Source: Rhizobium sp. NXC14
Lineage (GTDB): Bacteria; Pseudomonadota; Alphaproteobacteria; Rhizobiales; Rhizobiaceae
DNA length: 64,000 nt
Direction: 5' to 3'
NCBI RefSeq assembly: GCF_002117485.1
Contig: NZ_CP021030.1
Location: forward strand, 1,057,001 to 1,121,000
Part shown: piece after piece, positions 36,310-44,340 of the stretch
Layout: every line of letters starts with the position of its first letter
Position numbering within the stretch: the first letter of the stretch is position 1
Made by a program: the position numbers and the translations under genes
Notes under the pieces: model-generated
Databases searched by the model: none
What the model saw: the letters and a program-made list of their open reading frames with translations, nothing else
Told to the model about the DNA's origin: nothing

Positions 36310-39285
36310 ATGACAGAAATTGCGCAGATGCAGGAACAGCGACTGAGCGCCCTTCGACAGACCGCGTCGGGTGCGCCAAAACTGCCGTCCAACCCGTTTT
36401 TCGGCGTCGGGCCGATTACCGATGCGACGACCGACGAGGTCGACAGCCGCCTGCGGCGCATCGCCTTCGACGCCTGGATCGAGAAGACCTATCGCAAGTT
36501 CGACGATCGGGGCAACGATCTCGGCGGCTTCACCACGGCCGAGATCTCTCGCAGCATGCATCGCGGCTACCCGGCCGACAAGATCCTGACAGACATGATG
36601 CGGGCGATCCATCGCTATTTCGGCTTCCCGAAGGTCAACCGCATGGCGGTCGGGCTCGGCGGCGGCCATAGCGGCTTCACCGTCTGCATCCAGCATTTGA
36701 TGAATGCCAACGACGCCGGCCAGCGCGTCTATGTCGACACGCCGCGGCCGGAGAGCAATCCGTCGAAGGCCGCCGGCTTCTTCCGCCAGTCCTGGGCCAC
36801 ACAGCTGATCGAGATGCAGCGCTTCGCCGAAAAAGGCTGCGAGAGCCGCATTCATTTCGCCGCCTCCGAAGGCGTGATCCCGACGGCAGCCGAACTTGCC
36901 GACCTCGGCGTTTCGATCTTCGTCGGCGTCGGCCACGAGACGACGGGGGCGAACGCCTATACCAGCCGCGAAATCCGCGAACTCCTGAGCTGGCTCGACG
37001 GCGACCCGGCCAACCGCCATGCGGTGTTCGACGCCACCTCGATGCTCGGGGCCATGCCGTGGGAGCCGGAACTGGTCAGCGCCGTGATGGCGAAATGCTG
37101 CCTGTTCATGCCGTTCCAGAAGGCGATCGGCGGCATTTCGGGTTATTTCGTCGCCTCCTTCACCCCGCATGCGCTGGCGCTGATCGAGAAGAACCAGCAG
37201 GATCCGGCCTGGGCGATCCCGCGGCAGCTGAAGATCGCGCCGCCGATCGATCCCCGGCAGCCGTTTTCGGCCAAACGCTCGGTCGATGCCGGCCCGTTCT
37301 ACGATGCCGCCGAGGACCGCATGCTCGGCGGCGTCATCAACACCTACAGCGCGCTCGCCTTTGCCGAGACCACCTTCGGCCTGCTGCAGTCTGAGGCCCG
37401 GGTCGGCTCCGTCGTCGATCTCAACCGCCGCTCCGCCGCCAACCGCGCCGTGATCGACGAATGGGTCAAGTCGCACCCGCTGCTGTCATTGACCGTCACC
37501 GATGCCGATCGCCGCGGTGCTGCGGTGACGCTGCTGAAGGTCGAGGACGACGGCATCACCGACGCCGACATCCACGCCCGGATCATCGCCCGGTCGAAGC
37601 AGCTGCTGGGTTATGAGGGCATCACCCATCCGAACGGCGAATACGAGCCCGGCCTCGACGCGGCCCGCTACGTCAATGCCTTCCCGGGCACGCCGGGCGA
37701 TTACCGCGCCTGGGTCGGCGGCATCCGCGAGCCGGAGGATGTCGTGGCACTGCTGGAAAATCTGCAATATGCCTATCTCAGAGCCAAGATCGTCGTTCTC
37801 GAGGAGGAGCTGGCAAAGCACGGCGTGACCTTCGAGGCGCCGGTCAAAGCCGAAGGCGCCCTGCGCAAGGACGATCCGACCCGCGCTTACACGGTGCTGA
37901 TCGCCGACCTGGTGGGCCTGCGTTTCGGCGCCGACGGCGAGCCTGATTACAGCGAGGTCAAGGCCTATATCGAGGAGAAGGGTGGCGTCTTCCATCTCGG
38001 TCCGCTCGGCGATCGCGCCGGCCTCGAAAAGGGCCGCATCCACTTCTTCTATCAGCCGAACCTCAGCACCGAGGCGGAGATCCTGCCGCAGACCGACAAG
38101 GGCCAGTACGACGCGCTGATCGCGGCGGCGACCTTCATTCCAAAGGCCTCGGTCTTCCCGCTCGGCGGCGTGCGCATCGGTGCCGGCACCGGCAATATGG
38201 GCTCGGCTTCCTGGGGCGGCGGCAATGGCGAGGGCGGCACTTCGGCCCTGATGAATACGCCGGGGATCAACAGCCGGGCGACCGCCCAAATGGTGATGAA
38301 GGCGATCCTGAAGGTCGTTCCCGACTTGCCGGTCGATAGATTGCACCGCATGGTCGCGGGCGGCGATTTCGACACGGGCCGTCAGCTCAAGGATTTCCCG
38401 ACGGCAAAGCTTGAGGGCCGCAAGCTCGCCGTCCTCGGCTACGGCAATATCGGCCGTGAAGTCGCCAAGCTCGGCAAGGCCTTCGGCATGAATGTGGCGA
38501 TCTATGCCCGCGAGCACCACAAGCGCTGGATCGAGGCTGAGGGTTTCGACTATGCCGCAAGCCCGGTCGAAGCGGCTAGAGGCGCCGACGTGCTCTCCGT
38601 CCATATCGGCCTCGGCCGCCTGGATGCATCGACCGGCGTCTATTCGAATGCCGGCACCGTCGATGCAGAAGTGCTCTCCGCCATGAAGGACGGCGCGGTG
38701 CTCGTCAATTACGACCGCGGCGAAGTCGTCCATCCCAATGCGCTCGATGCAGCACTGGCATCCGGCAAGATCGCGCATGCGGCAATCGACGCCGACCTGT
38801 TCCGGGACGCTGCGACCGGCACGCTCAGCGGCCCGATGCTGCCCTACCTGCCGCTCGAACAGCGCCACAAGGGTAAGCTCGAACTGCTGCCGCATGCCGC
38901 TGCCGACACCGACCATCCCTCACGGGTGACCGGCGCCAAGCAGGCGGTCGAACAGATCTTCGACGTCATCCGCTTCAAGTCGGTCGTCAATCTGAAGGGC
39001 GACCTGCCGGAGGGTTACGTCTCGGCCGGCAGCCGCACGCCGGCCGGCATCGGCAAGGTGACGAAGCAGGTGGTCGCCGAGGCCGGCGGCAAGGCCGAGC
39101 TTCTGGAAGAGCTGCGCCAGACCTCGGAAAGGATCGCCGCCATAACAGGCGCGCTTTCCGCCGTCTCCGACCCGGATCACCGCGCGCGGATCGTCGAACG
39201 CTACACCGCCCTCCTGGTCGAAAATGCCGACCGGCAGCGGGCGCTTCTCGACCAGCTCGGCCTCTACGGGCCGGCGGAGGGGTGA
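36310..39285 (+). CDS. Fusion of a class-V-aminotransferase-like domain and a 2-hydroxyacid dehydrogenase (annotated in relatives as phosphoglycerate dehydrogenase)
   Basis: 991 residues. The first ~470 form a PLP aminotransferase-like domain related to SerC: AVGLGGGHSGFTVCIQHLMN, VFDATSMLGAMPW, and the probable PLP lysine in LFMPFQKAIGGISGYF near 271. After a linker (~470-620), residues ~640-920 are a D-isomer 2-hydroxyacid dehydrogenase with LAVLGYGNIGREVAKLGKAF near 706-725, VNYDRGEVVHPNALDAAL and a C-terminal LPHAAADT carrying the His. The two domains could catalyse consecutive steps of serine synthesis, but substrate assignment is inference. No ACT domain seen. ATG 36310 chosen; an in-frame ATG at 36271 is possible. 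Confidence 0.8.
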   Translation: MTEIAQMQEQRLSALRQTASGAPKLPSNPFFGVGPITDATTDEVDSRLRRIAFDAWIEKTYRKFDDRGNDLGGFTTAEISRSMHRGYPADKILTDMMRAIHRYFGFPKVNRMAVGLGGGHSGFTVCIQHLMNANDAGQRVYVDTPRPESNPSKAAGFFRQSWATQLIEMQRFAEKGCESRIHFAASEGVIPTAAELADLGVSIFVGVGHETTGANAYTSREIRELLSWLDGDPANRHAVFDATSMLGAMPWEPELVSAVMAKCCLFMPFQKAIGGISGYFVASFTPHALALIEKNQQDPAWAIPRQLKIAPPIDPRQPFSAKRSVDAGPFYDAAEDRMLGGVINTYSALAFAETTFGLLQSEARVGSVVDLNRRSAANRAVIDEWVKSHPLLSLTVTDADRRGAAVTLLKVEDDGITDADIHARIIARSKQLLGYEGITHPNGEYEPGLDAARYVNAFPGTPGDYRAWVGGIREPEDVVALLENLQYAYLRAKIVVLEEELAKHGVTFEAPVKAEGALRKDDPTRAYTVLIADLVGLRFGADGEPDYSEVKAYIEEKGGVFHLGPLGDRAGLEKGRIHFFYQPNLSTEAEILPQTDKGQYDALIAAATFIPKASVFPLGGVRIGAGTGNMGSASWGGGNGEGGTSALMNTPGINSRATAQMVMKAILKVVPDLPVDRLHRMVAGGDFDTGRQLKDFPTAKLEGRKLAVLGYGNIGREVAKLGKAFGMNVAIYAREHHKRWIEAEGFDYAASPVEAARGADVLSVHIGLGRLDASTGVYSNAGTVDAEVLSAMKDGAVLVNYDRGEVVHPNALDAALASGKIAHAAIDADLFRDAATGTLSGPMLPYLPLEQRHKGKLELLPHAAADTDHPSRVTGAKQAVEQIFDVIRFKSVVNLKGDLPEGYVSAGSRTPAGIGKVTKQVVAEAGGKAELLEELRQTSERIAAITGALSAVSDPDHRARIVERYTALLVENADRQRALLDQLGLYGPAEG

Positions 39286-39402
39286 GACCTATCGACGGCT
39301 CGTCGGGCAACGACGGCTCCTGTCATTGATGTCGTGCCGCGAGGCCCCCTCATCCGACCCTTCGGGCCACCTTCTTGGATGAAAAAAATGTAGGATATTG
39401 AT

Positions 39403-39551
39403 GCTTGCCGGGCGGGTGGCCGCCCGCCCGGCAGCTGGTTGTCGGATCGTCACCTTCTTAGCCGTTTTGGGCTGTGGGGAGCAGGATCGCAACCGGCTCT
39501 TCATCTGGCCCGTGTGGTTGCAGGAACCTTGGGGTTCGTATCCAAGACAGG
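39403..39551 (+). ncRNA. Putative bridge RNA of IS110 type A copy 2
   Basis: 5' hairpin GCTTGCCGGGCGGG / CCGCCCGCCCGGCAGC (39403-39435). Target-binding loop closed by GGTTG / CAACC, with guides CACCTTCT (39451-39458) and GGGGAG (39476-39481) around the inner stem AGCC / GGCT. Donor-binding loop with TGGTTGC (39515-39521) and ATCCAAG (39540-39546) around the inner stem GAACC / GGTTC. Left-target guide equals the target top strand CACCTTCT; right-target guide is the complement of CTCCCC; donor guides match the element's right end (ATGGTTG-CT) and left end (CT-TGGAT). Layout as in IS621. Confidence 0.65.
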
Positions 39552-39561
39552 GACGACGAAG

Positions 39562-40512
39562 ATGACCGATAATAGCATGATTTGTGCCGGAATCGATGTC
39601 GGCAAAAGCCATCTCGACATTGCCCTCCATCCCGGTAAGGCAAGGCTGAGGGTCACGTACGACACCGCTGGCCTGAAGGCGCTTGACGCCTTTCTTCGAG
39701 AGCATGACGTCAGCCGCATCGGCTTCGAAGCCTCCGGCGGCTATGAATGGCGGCTGCTGGCGCATCTGCGGGCCGGCAAGCGGCCGGCGGCGCGTCTGCA
39801 GCCGGCGCAGTTGCGCTTCTTTGCCAAGAGCCGGCTCAAGCGGGCCAAGAACGATCGGCTCGATGCCGTGCTGATTGCGCTGTTCACGGCAAGTCTCGAG
39901 CAGTTGCCGGCGCTGCCGGACGCACGCTTCGACAAGTTGGCCGCCGAACTGACCTATCTGGAACAGATCGAGCAGCAGATCGCGCTGGTCAAGACCTTTG
40001 CCGAGACCGCCTTGTCGGAGGCGATCAAACGCCGCCACCTGCGCGAGGTCGCCCGCCTCGAAACCTGCCGCAAGGCCCATCTGCTGCGGCTCGAAAAGAC
40101 GGTTCGCGACGATTGCGACTTGGCGCAACGGCTCGATCTGCTGATCTCCATCAAGGGGATCGGGCTGCGCAGCGCCCTGTGCTTGATCATTCGGCTGCCC
40201 GAACTCGGCCATGCCAGCCGCGCCGAGATCGCCGCCCTTGCCGGCGTCGCACCCTATGACGACGATAGCGGAAAATATCACGGCAGACGCCGCATCCCGG
40301 GTGGTCGCGAACGCCTGCGAAAGAGCCTGTTCATGTGCGCATTCACGGCAACCCGGCACAATCCGGATCTCGCCGCTTTCTACACGCGCTTGCGTCAGAG
40401 CGGAAAGGAGCACCTGCGCGCCGTTATAGCCGTCGCCCGAAAACTCATCGTTCTCGCCAACACAATCCTCTTTCGAAAGACCGAATGGACGCCCCAATAC
40501 CGGAAAAATTGA
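39562..40512 (+). CDS. IS110 type A recombinase (intact copy)
   Basis: 316 residues from ATG 39562 (MTDNSMICAGIDVGKSHLD). DEDD part: D in AGIDVGK, E in IGFEASGGYEW, DxxD in KNDRLDAVL. C-terminal domain: SIKGIGLRSALCLIIRL and AALAGVAPYDDDSGKYHGRR with the candidate catalytic Ser. The start lies just after the bridge-RNA donor loop, with GGGACGACGAAG before the ATG. Shares only family-level similarity with the type B recombinase, so the two elements are separate lineages. Confidence 0.92.
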   Translation: MTDNSMICAGIDVGKSHLDIALHPGKARLRVTYDTAGLKALDAFLREHDVSRIGFEASGGYEWRLLAHLRAGKRPAARLQPAQLRFFAKSRLKRAKNDRLDAVLIALFTASLEQLPALPDARFDKLAAELTYLEQIEQQIALVKTFAETALSEAIKRRHLREVARLETCRKAHLLRLEKTVRDDCDLAQRLDLLISIKGIGLRSALCLIIRLPELGHASRAEIAALAGVAPYDDDSGKYHGRRRIPGGRERLRKSLFMCAFTATRHNPDLAAFYTRLRQSGKEHLRAVIAVARKLIVLANTILFRKTEWTPQYRKN

Positions 40513-40688
40513 ACATGGTTGCTCCCCGCTGGGGAGAAGAGGGAGAGTGGCGCTTCGCCATCCACCCCATTGGATGAAGTGCCTACAAGCAGGCGGGTTC
40601 GTTTGCCAGTGTCGGAGCGACTTGCTTTCCCTTCTCCCCAGCGGGGAGAAGGTGGCCCGAAGGGTCGGATGAGAATCTGTGTTGGCTG

Positions 40689-41627
40689 TCAAGGCGGATT
40701 TGGTGTCCAGAGACGGTTCTGAGATAGAAGGCAGTTTGCCAGCACGAGCAGCTTTCGCATGATGGCGACAAGGATGACCTTGGCTGGTTTTCCTGTGGCT
40801 TTGAGCGTGTCTGCGAAACGAGCAAGCGCGGGATTGTAGCGACATGCCGACAAGGCGGCCATGTAGAGCGCGCGCCGGGGTGTGGGCCTGCCGGCGCGGA
40901 TGGAACGACGTCCGGTTCGTGCACCGCTGTCGTTCGCGATTGGGGCAAGCCCTGCCAGCATGGCGGCCTGTTTGCCCGAACATGTCCCCAACCCGTCCAT
41001 GCCGGCCATCAAGGCCAGGGCCGTGACGCGGCCGATGCCGGGAATGGAGGTGAGGATCTCGGCCTTGCGGCAGAGCTGCGGATCCTCGCCGACACATCGT
41101 TCGATCTCTTTGTCGAGACGTTCGACATGCTGCTCCAGCCGTCGCACAAGGCGGTTGAGTTCGCCGCGCAGAAAGGCAGTGGTGGCAGCCTTGCTGCGAT
41201 TCTGCAGGGCGGTGATGTCGCATTTGGCTGCCGATCGTGCATTGACCAGCTCCTGCAAGGCCTCGATGTGAGGACTTGGCGGCGTGTCGGCCGGCGGGCG
41301 CAGGCTCTCGGCCAAGAGCGCCAGGAAACGGGCATCTAGCCGATCGGTCTTGGCGAGATAGCCGCAGGCGCGGGCAAACATGCGCGCGCGCAACGGATCG
41401 ACCACGGCGACGGCAAAGCCATCGAGCCAAAGCGAGTGATGGGCGGGGCGATGGAACTTACCGGTTGCCTCCATCACGATGCTTTTGGGCCGATGCCCGG
41501 CCAGCAGCCGTTTCAGCTGGTCGATGCCGGTCTTGTCATTGCTAAACCGCCGGCTTTCGCCCAGCGGATGCAGATGAACATCAAGCCACTCTTTACTCAC
41601 GTCCACACCGGCATAAACTACCGGCAT
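40689..41627 (-). CDS. IS110 type B recombinase (copy 2)
   Basis: 312 residues, differing from copy 1 at only three positions (LLAGHRPK for LLARHRPK, GMDGLGTC for GMDELGTC, RPTPRR for RPAPRR). All catalytic motifs listed for copy 1 are present, so both copies may be active. Start at 41627 (MPVVYAGVDVSKEW) for the same reason: upstream Met codons fall in the donor-binding loop of the bridge RNA. Confidence 0.9.
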   Translation of the reverse strand: MPVVYAGVDVSKEWLDVHLHPLGESRRFSNDKTGIDQLKRLLAGHRPKSIVMEATGKFHRPAHHSLWLDGFAVAVVDPLRARMFARACGYLAKTDRLDARFLALLAESLRPPADTPPSPHIEALQELVNARSAAKCDITALQNRSKAATTAFLRGELNRLVRRLEQHVERLDKEIERCVGEDPQLCRKAEILTSIPGIGRVTALALMAGMDGLGTCSGKQAAMLAGLAPIANDSGARTGRRSIRAGRPTPRRALYMAALSACRYNPALARFADTLKATGKPAKVILVAIMRKLLVLANCLLSQNRLWTPNPP

Positions 41628-41649
41628 CGCGTCTTCTTGGAACGAAACC

Positions 41650-41792
41650 TTGCCTTGCATGCGGGACTTGCTCCCCATCATCTGTTCAGGACAAACGCGA
41701 GGACGGCCGGACCAATCTCATCCCCGGTTCAAGCCAAGGGGCCTGCGGTCCCGGCCGTCCGCACTCCGGCGGATGGCCATCCGCCGGAGTGC
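41650..41792 (-). ncRNA. Putative bridge RNA of IS110 type B copy 2
   Basis: Read on the minus strand: perfect 16-bp hairpin GCACTCCGGCGGATGG / CCATCCGCCGGAGTGC (41761-41792); target-binding loop closed by GGACGGCCG / CGGCCGTCC (41701-41760) with guides GGCCCCT (41737-41743) and GGATGAG (41717-41723); donor-binding loop with ACAGAT (41680-41685) and CATGCAAG (41654-41661) around a GGG / CCC stem. Target on the element strand: GGCCCC-CT-CATCC. Donor ends: ACAGATT-CT and CT-TGCATG. Confidence 0.62.
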
Positions 41793-41963
41793 GCACCGAT
41801 CATCAATCAGCGCGAATTGAACATGCAAGGGGGCCTCGCGGCACAACCAAAATTCATCATTGGCTCGGTGACTCCGTGCCCGACCCCGTCCCCGTCCCTG
41901 AAACGATCCGCAACTGCCCCTCGTGCGGATGCTTTGAGGCTAGACTTGTAGCCCCAAACGAAA

Positions 41964-41987
41964 ACAGGCGGCACCCTGGCCGCCTGT
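41964..41987 (-). terminator. Terminator after the lipoprotein gene
   Basis: Stem ACAGGCGGC / GCCGCCTGT, followed on the minus strand by TTTTCGTTT. It lies 25 bases after the stop of the 42013-42420 gene. Confidence 0.65.
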
Positions 41988-42012
41988 CTCCATGTGCCGG
42001 ACGAAGCGTCCG

Positions 42013-42420
42013 TTATTTCTGTTCGGGCGCCAGGAACTCTGCGCAATAGGACGGGCCGTTGACGCCCGGAATGTCGGCGACGGTGCGGATGTCGCGGATC
42101 GTGTAATCGGAATTGGTGGTGATTTCGGCCTGGCAGCGCAGATAGGCGGTGCGGGCGGCGGCGATCTGCTTGCCGCGCTTGCCGTCGGCGCCCTCGGCAT
42201 ATTTCGCCGGAATGCGCACGGTCTTGTAGCCGCCGCGCCAGGTGTAGATGGTGCTCGCACCTTCCTCGCGATCGCTGATCGGCGGCCCGTAGGCGGCAAA
42301 GAAGACGCCGGCCGATTTGCCGACCCAGCGGGCCTCGATCGGATTGCCGGCGGAAGGAATGGTCGTGCATCCGGCAAGCGCAATTGCAAGCCCGGCCGCG
42401 GTAATGGTGCGGAGTTTCAT
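42013..42420 (-). CDS. Lipoprotein of unknown function
   Basis: 135 residues: signal peptide MKLRTITAAGLAIALAGC with lipobox LAGC (Cys18). The mature part has GPPISDREEGASTIYTWRGG, a pattern of small outer-membrane lipoproteins where Y.WRGGY forms a beta strand, and a C-terminal CAEFLAPEQK; two further cysteines (LRCQAEI, YCAEF) may pair. ATG at 42420. Terminator just downstream. Confidence 0.78.
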   Translation of the reverse strand: MKLRTITAAGLAIALAGCTTIPSAGNPIEARWVGKSAGVFFAAYGPPISDREEGASTIYTWRGGYKTVRIPAKYAEGADGKRGKQIAAARTAYLRCQAEITTNSDYTIRDIRTVADIPGVNGPSYCAEFLAPEQK

Positions 42421-42682
42421 CGTGTCGTCCCTGATCTCTAGCGCATTGGCCGCGAAGCCGCCGTCACGGCGGTTTCGCCTGTCCCGCCGAGCCCTTTAGC
42501 GCGGAACCCGGCAAAAGAAAATTGCCCCTTTTGCACTTCCGTTCGATTTGCTCAGAGTGTGTCTTTTTGCAGCAGCGGCCCATTCCGGCCTCTGTCATCA
42601 ACCGGTCGAAAAATCCGTCGCCTTTTTGAAATTTGGCGCTTGTGCAACCAGATAGGCTGTTCTATAGAAGCGCCGCTGGTCA

Positions 42683-42759
42683 CGGAGTGTAGCGCAGTCT
42701 GGTAGCGCACCACGTTCGGGACGTGGGGGTCGAGTGTTCGAATCACTCCACTCCGACCA
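42683..42759 (+). tRNA. tRNA-Pro (anticodon CGG)
   Basis: Acceptor CGGAGTG / CACTCCG, anticodon stem CCACG / CGTGG with loop TTCGGGA (anticodon CGG), T arm GAGTGTTCGAATCACTC, encoded CCA. Followed by a terminator. The prophage-like genes begin a few hundred bases downstream, so this tRNA may be the integration site, though no matching attachment repeat was found. Confidence 0.95.
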
Positions 42760-42763
42760 GCTA

Positions 42764-42788
42764 GAAACCCCGCCACGGCGGGGTTTTT
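42764..42788 (+). terminator. Terminator after tRNA-Pro
   Basis: Stem GAAACCCCGCC / GGCGGGGTTTTTC, loop ACG, T5 tail; symmetric enough to act in both directions. Confidence 0.8.
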
Positions 42789-43015
42789 CATTTTCGGATC
42801 GAGTGATCATGCGGACCGCTTAGAAAGCGTTTGCTGCCTGCTGTAAGCTCCGCGCTTGCATGCGCACAACACCGTTTGATCTCTTCCGTGGTCATGATTT
42901 CGTGGAGCCAATATGCGTGATGGAAAGGCGGAGCTGCCGCGGTAACAGCACTCCGCGCTCCAAGGAAAAGCCCAGAATAGGTCCAACCGCCTCCGGAGAT
43001 TCAACTTGACAAAGA

Positions 43016-43036
43016 AAGCCCCGCGAAAGCGGGGAT
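43016..43036 (-). terminator. Possible terminator
   Basis: Stem GCCCCGC / GCGGGG with loop GAAA; on the minus strand followed by TTTCTTT. The gene it would serve is not evident; 42790-43159 holds no supported gene. Confidence 0.4.
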
Positions 43037-43159
43037 TAAGAAAGGGGGGTGTTTCCTTAGGCATTGCGCGTCTGGGCGCTGTGCAGTTACTTTACACAAA
43101 TCAATATTTATTGCAATGATTAATACTATCGTGAATGCTAGTCTGGCGGCTATATAGAG

Positions 43160-43417
43160 ATGAGTAGCCGTAAGATTGCAGCTTTATACTCCGAGGTGCA
43201 GATTATTTACAACTCAGGACTGATATCTATTCAGTGGGCCCTCCAACGAGATTTGCTAAACCCCCCGTCTCCCGTGCGTCAGGCGGTCGACCCAAAAATC
43301 GGTCGCCACGTTTTTCTGGCTCTCGAACGTCTGGCTGCCCGCAAGTTGATTCGCTCGGCGACAATTAGATGTGAGATAGTCATCGCAACCGGAACGAGTT
43401 CGAGCGCCGCTCGTTGA
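43160..43417 (+). CDS. Possible small protein, unknown
   Basis: 85 codons, MSSRKIAALYSEVQIIYNSG..., in an AT-richer patch after tRNA-Pro. TATATAGAG precedes the ATG. The C-terminal half (RHVFLALERLAARKLIRSAT) could be helical. No family recognised and no strong ribosome-binding site; it may be a decayed gene at the edge of the prophage-like segment. Confidence 0.3.
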   Translation: MSSRKIAALYSEVQIIYNSGLISIQWALQRDLLNPPSPVRQAVDPKIGRHVFLALERLAARKLIRSATIRCEIVIATGTSSSAAR

Positions 43418-43446
43418 GTCGCGTGTTCCGCGTGAGGGGCTGCATC

Positions 43447-43686
43447 ATGAGCAGGAGACGAAGCTTCAAGCCGGTGAAGATCACCATCAACGGCAAGACC
43501 AGGACCGTTTACAACGTCGTTCAGGCCGGCAATGCCTTGCTGAACGACTGGCCGGAGCAGACGCCGGCGGCCAAGGCCGCCGAGCTGCTGGTGCTCGATG
43601 TGTTCAACGATGTCGCCGAGCCCGAGCAGGTGCGCCGCGCCTTCATCACCGCGGCGAAGGCGAGCGACATCAAGTTCAGCTCCTGA
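43447..43686 (+). CDS. DUF982 family protein
   Basis: 79 residues: KPVKITINGKTRTVYNVVQA then ALLNDWPEQTPAAKAAELLV and a final VRRAFITAAKASDIKF, matching the DUF982 pattern (two strands, a LL..WP motif and A..AF..AA). This family is expanded in rhizobia and its function is unknown. ATG 43447 preferred over an upstream frame start. A second DUF982 gene is at 58132. Confidence 0.8.
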   Translation: MSRRRSFKPVKITINGKTRTVYNVVQAGNALLNDWPEQTPAAKAAELLVLDVFNDVAEPEQVRRAFITAAKASDIKFSS

Positions 43687-43712
43687 CCAGCGGCGCTTCG
43701 AAAACCATTCGC

Positions 43713-43940
43713 TTACTTCCATGATGCTTGCTTCCGATTATCGAGGTCGGGATTCTTGAGTTGCGGCTGCATCCAGGCGGCCGAGACGATCGCCGCCAGC
43801 AAGCCGAAGGCGATGCAGGTGATAGCCTGGAGCCGCCAGGAGACGAAGGTGACCGGCGCCGGGATAATGGGCTTCTCTCCGCATTGGCCGGGCGGGCAGG
43901 TACAGCCGGAAAAGGCTTTGATGATGCAATCGGCGGACAT
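43713..43940 (-). CDS. Small membrane protein with Cys-rich N-terminus
   Basis: 75 residues: MSADCIIKAFSGCTCPPGQC followed by one transmembrane helix (WRLQAITCIAFGLLAAIVSA) and a polar tail. Lies 14 bases downstream of the next minus-strand gene and probably in the same transcript. No family recognised; part of the prophage-like block. Confidence 0.55.
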   Translation of the reverse strand: MSADCIIKAFSGCTCPPGQCGEKPIIPAPVTFVSWRLQAITCIAFGLLAAIVSAAWMQPQLKNPDLDNRKQASWK

Positions 43941-43953
43941 GTCGGTTTCTCCC

Positions 43954-44217
43954 TCAGGCATAGAGCTGATCGCGATCGGTGATGCCCATGATCTCGCGGG
44001 CATAACGGTAATGCGCCTCGACGCTGGCCGTGGCGCCGCGCAGCCATGACGGGCCGCGGACCGAATGTTCGGGGCGGCCGAGATAGGCAAAGCCGAGGGC
44101 GCCCATGCGCTGGGCCTCGTTGGCCATATAGGCATCGCAGTCGTCGAGCCCTCGCACCGCATTCCAGCGGGCGTCCCGCCGGCTCTGCTCGGTCTCGATC
44201 CTGCGGATATGCTGCAT
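43954..44217 (-). CDS. Prophage-type hypothetical protein
   Basis: 87 residues from ATG 44217 (MQHIRRIETEQSRRDARWNA), soluble, helical (ASVEAHYRYAREIMGITDRD). Upstream lie two palindromes of the form GGTA-N7-TACC (44259-44273 and 44294-44308), the same operator as at the repressor gene, so it is likely repressor-controlled. Function unknown. Confidence 0.55.
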   Translation of the reverse strand: MQHIRRIETEQSRRDARWNAVRGLDDCDAYMANEAQRMGALGFAYLGRPEHSVRGPSWLRGATASVEAHYRYAREIMGITDRDQLYA

Positions 44218-44258
44218 TGCTCTGCCCTCTCGTGCCGGCCGGTCGGCATATCGGAAAA

Positions 44259-44308
44259 GGTACATAACATACCCCAAATCGTCAATCAAAAAAGGTACAG
44301 AAAATACC
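44259..44308. promoter_or_regulatory. Two GGTA-N7-TACC operators
   Basis: GGTACATAACATACC (44259-44273) and GGTACAGAAAATACC (44294-44308), upstream of the minus-strand gene starting at 44217 (and before a plus-strand open frame at 44341). Identical half-sites and spacing to 45733-45747. Confidence 0.6.
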
Positions 44309-44340
44309 TTACAGATTGACGAGGTACGAATCGTAGGCGT

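Larger units (their letters stand above)
39376..40523 (+). mobile_element. IS110-family element type A, copy 2 (intact, in a RIME)
   Basis: About 1148 bases. Left junction CACCTT-CT (core 39374-39375) then TTGGATGAAAAAAATG...; wait-free right junction ...AACATGGTTG then CT (40522-40523) and CCCCGCTGGGG. No terminal inverted repeats. It holds a putative bridge RNA and an intact recombinase gene, so it is a plausible source of trans activity for the broken copy 1. Confidence 0.88.
40674..41829 (-). mobile_element. IS110-family element type B, copy 2 (in the same RIME)
   Basis: 1156 bases, inserted after GGTCGGATG with AG at both junctions (40672-40673 and 41828-41829), followed by GGGGCCTCGCGGCAC. 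Opposite orientation to type A copy 2, from which it is separated by 150 bases of RIME. Nearly identical to copy 1 at 35 kb. Confidence 0.88.
39334..41844. repeat. One RIME split by two IS110 elements
   Basis: Three fragments: 39334-39375, 40524-40673 and 41830-41844. Joined, they form an inverted repeat with arms of about 57 bases, from GTGCCGCGAGGCCCCC through TCATCCGACCCTTCGGGCC to CACCTTCTCCCCGCTGGGG, mirrored on the right to GGGGGCCTCGCGGCAC. The centre (about 90 bases) is not palindromic. Type A copy 2 interrupts the left arm, type B copy 2 the right end. Confidence 0.85.
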
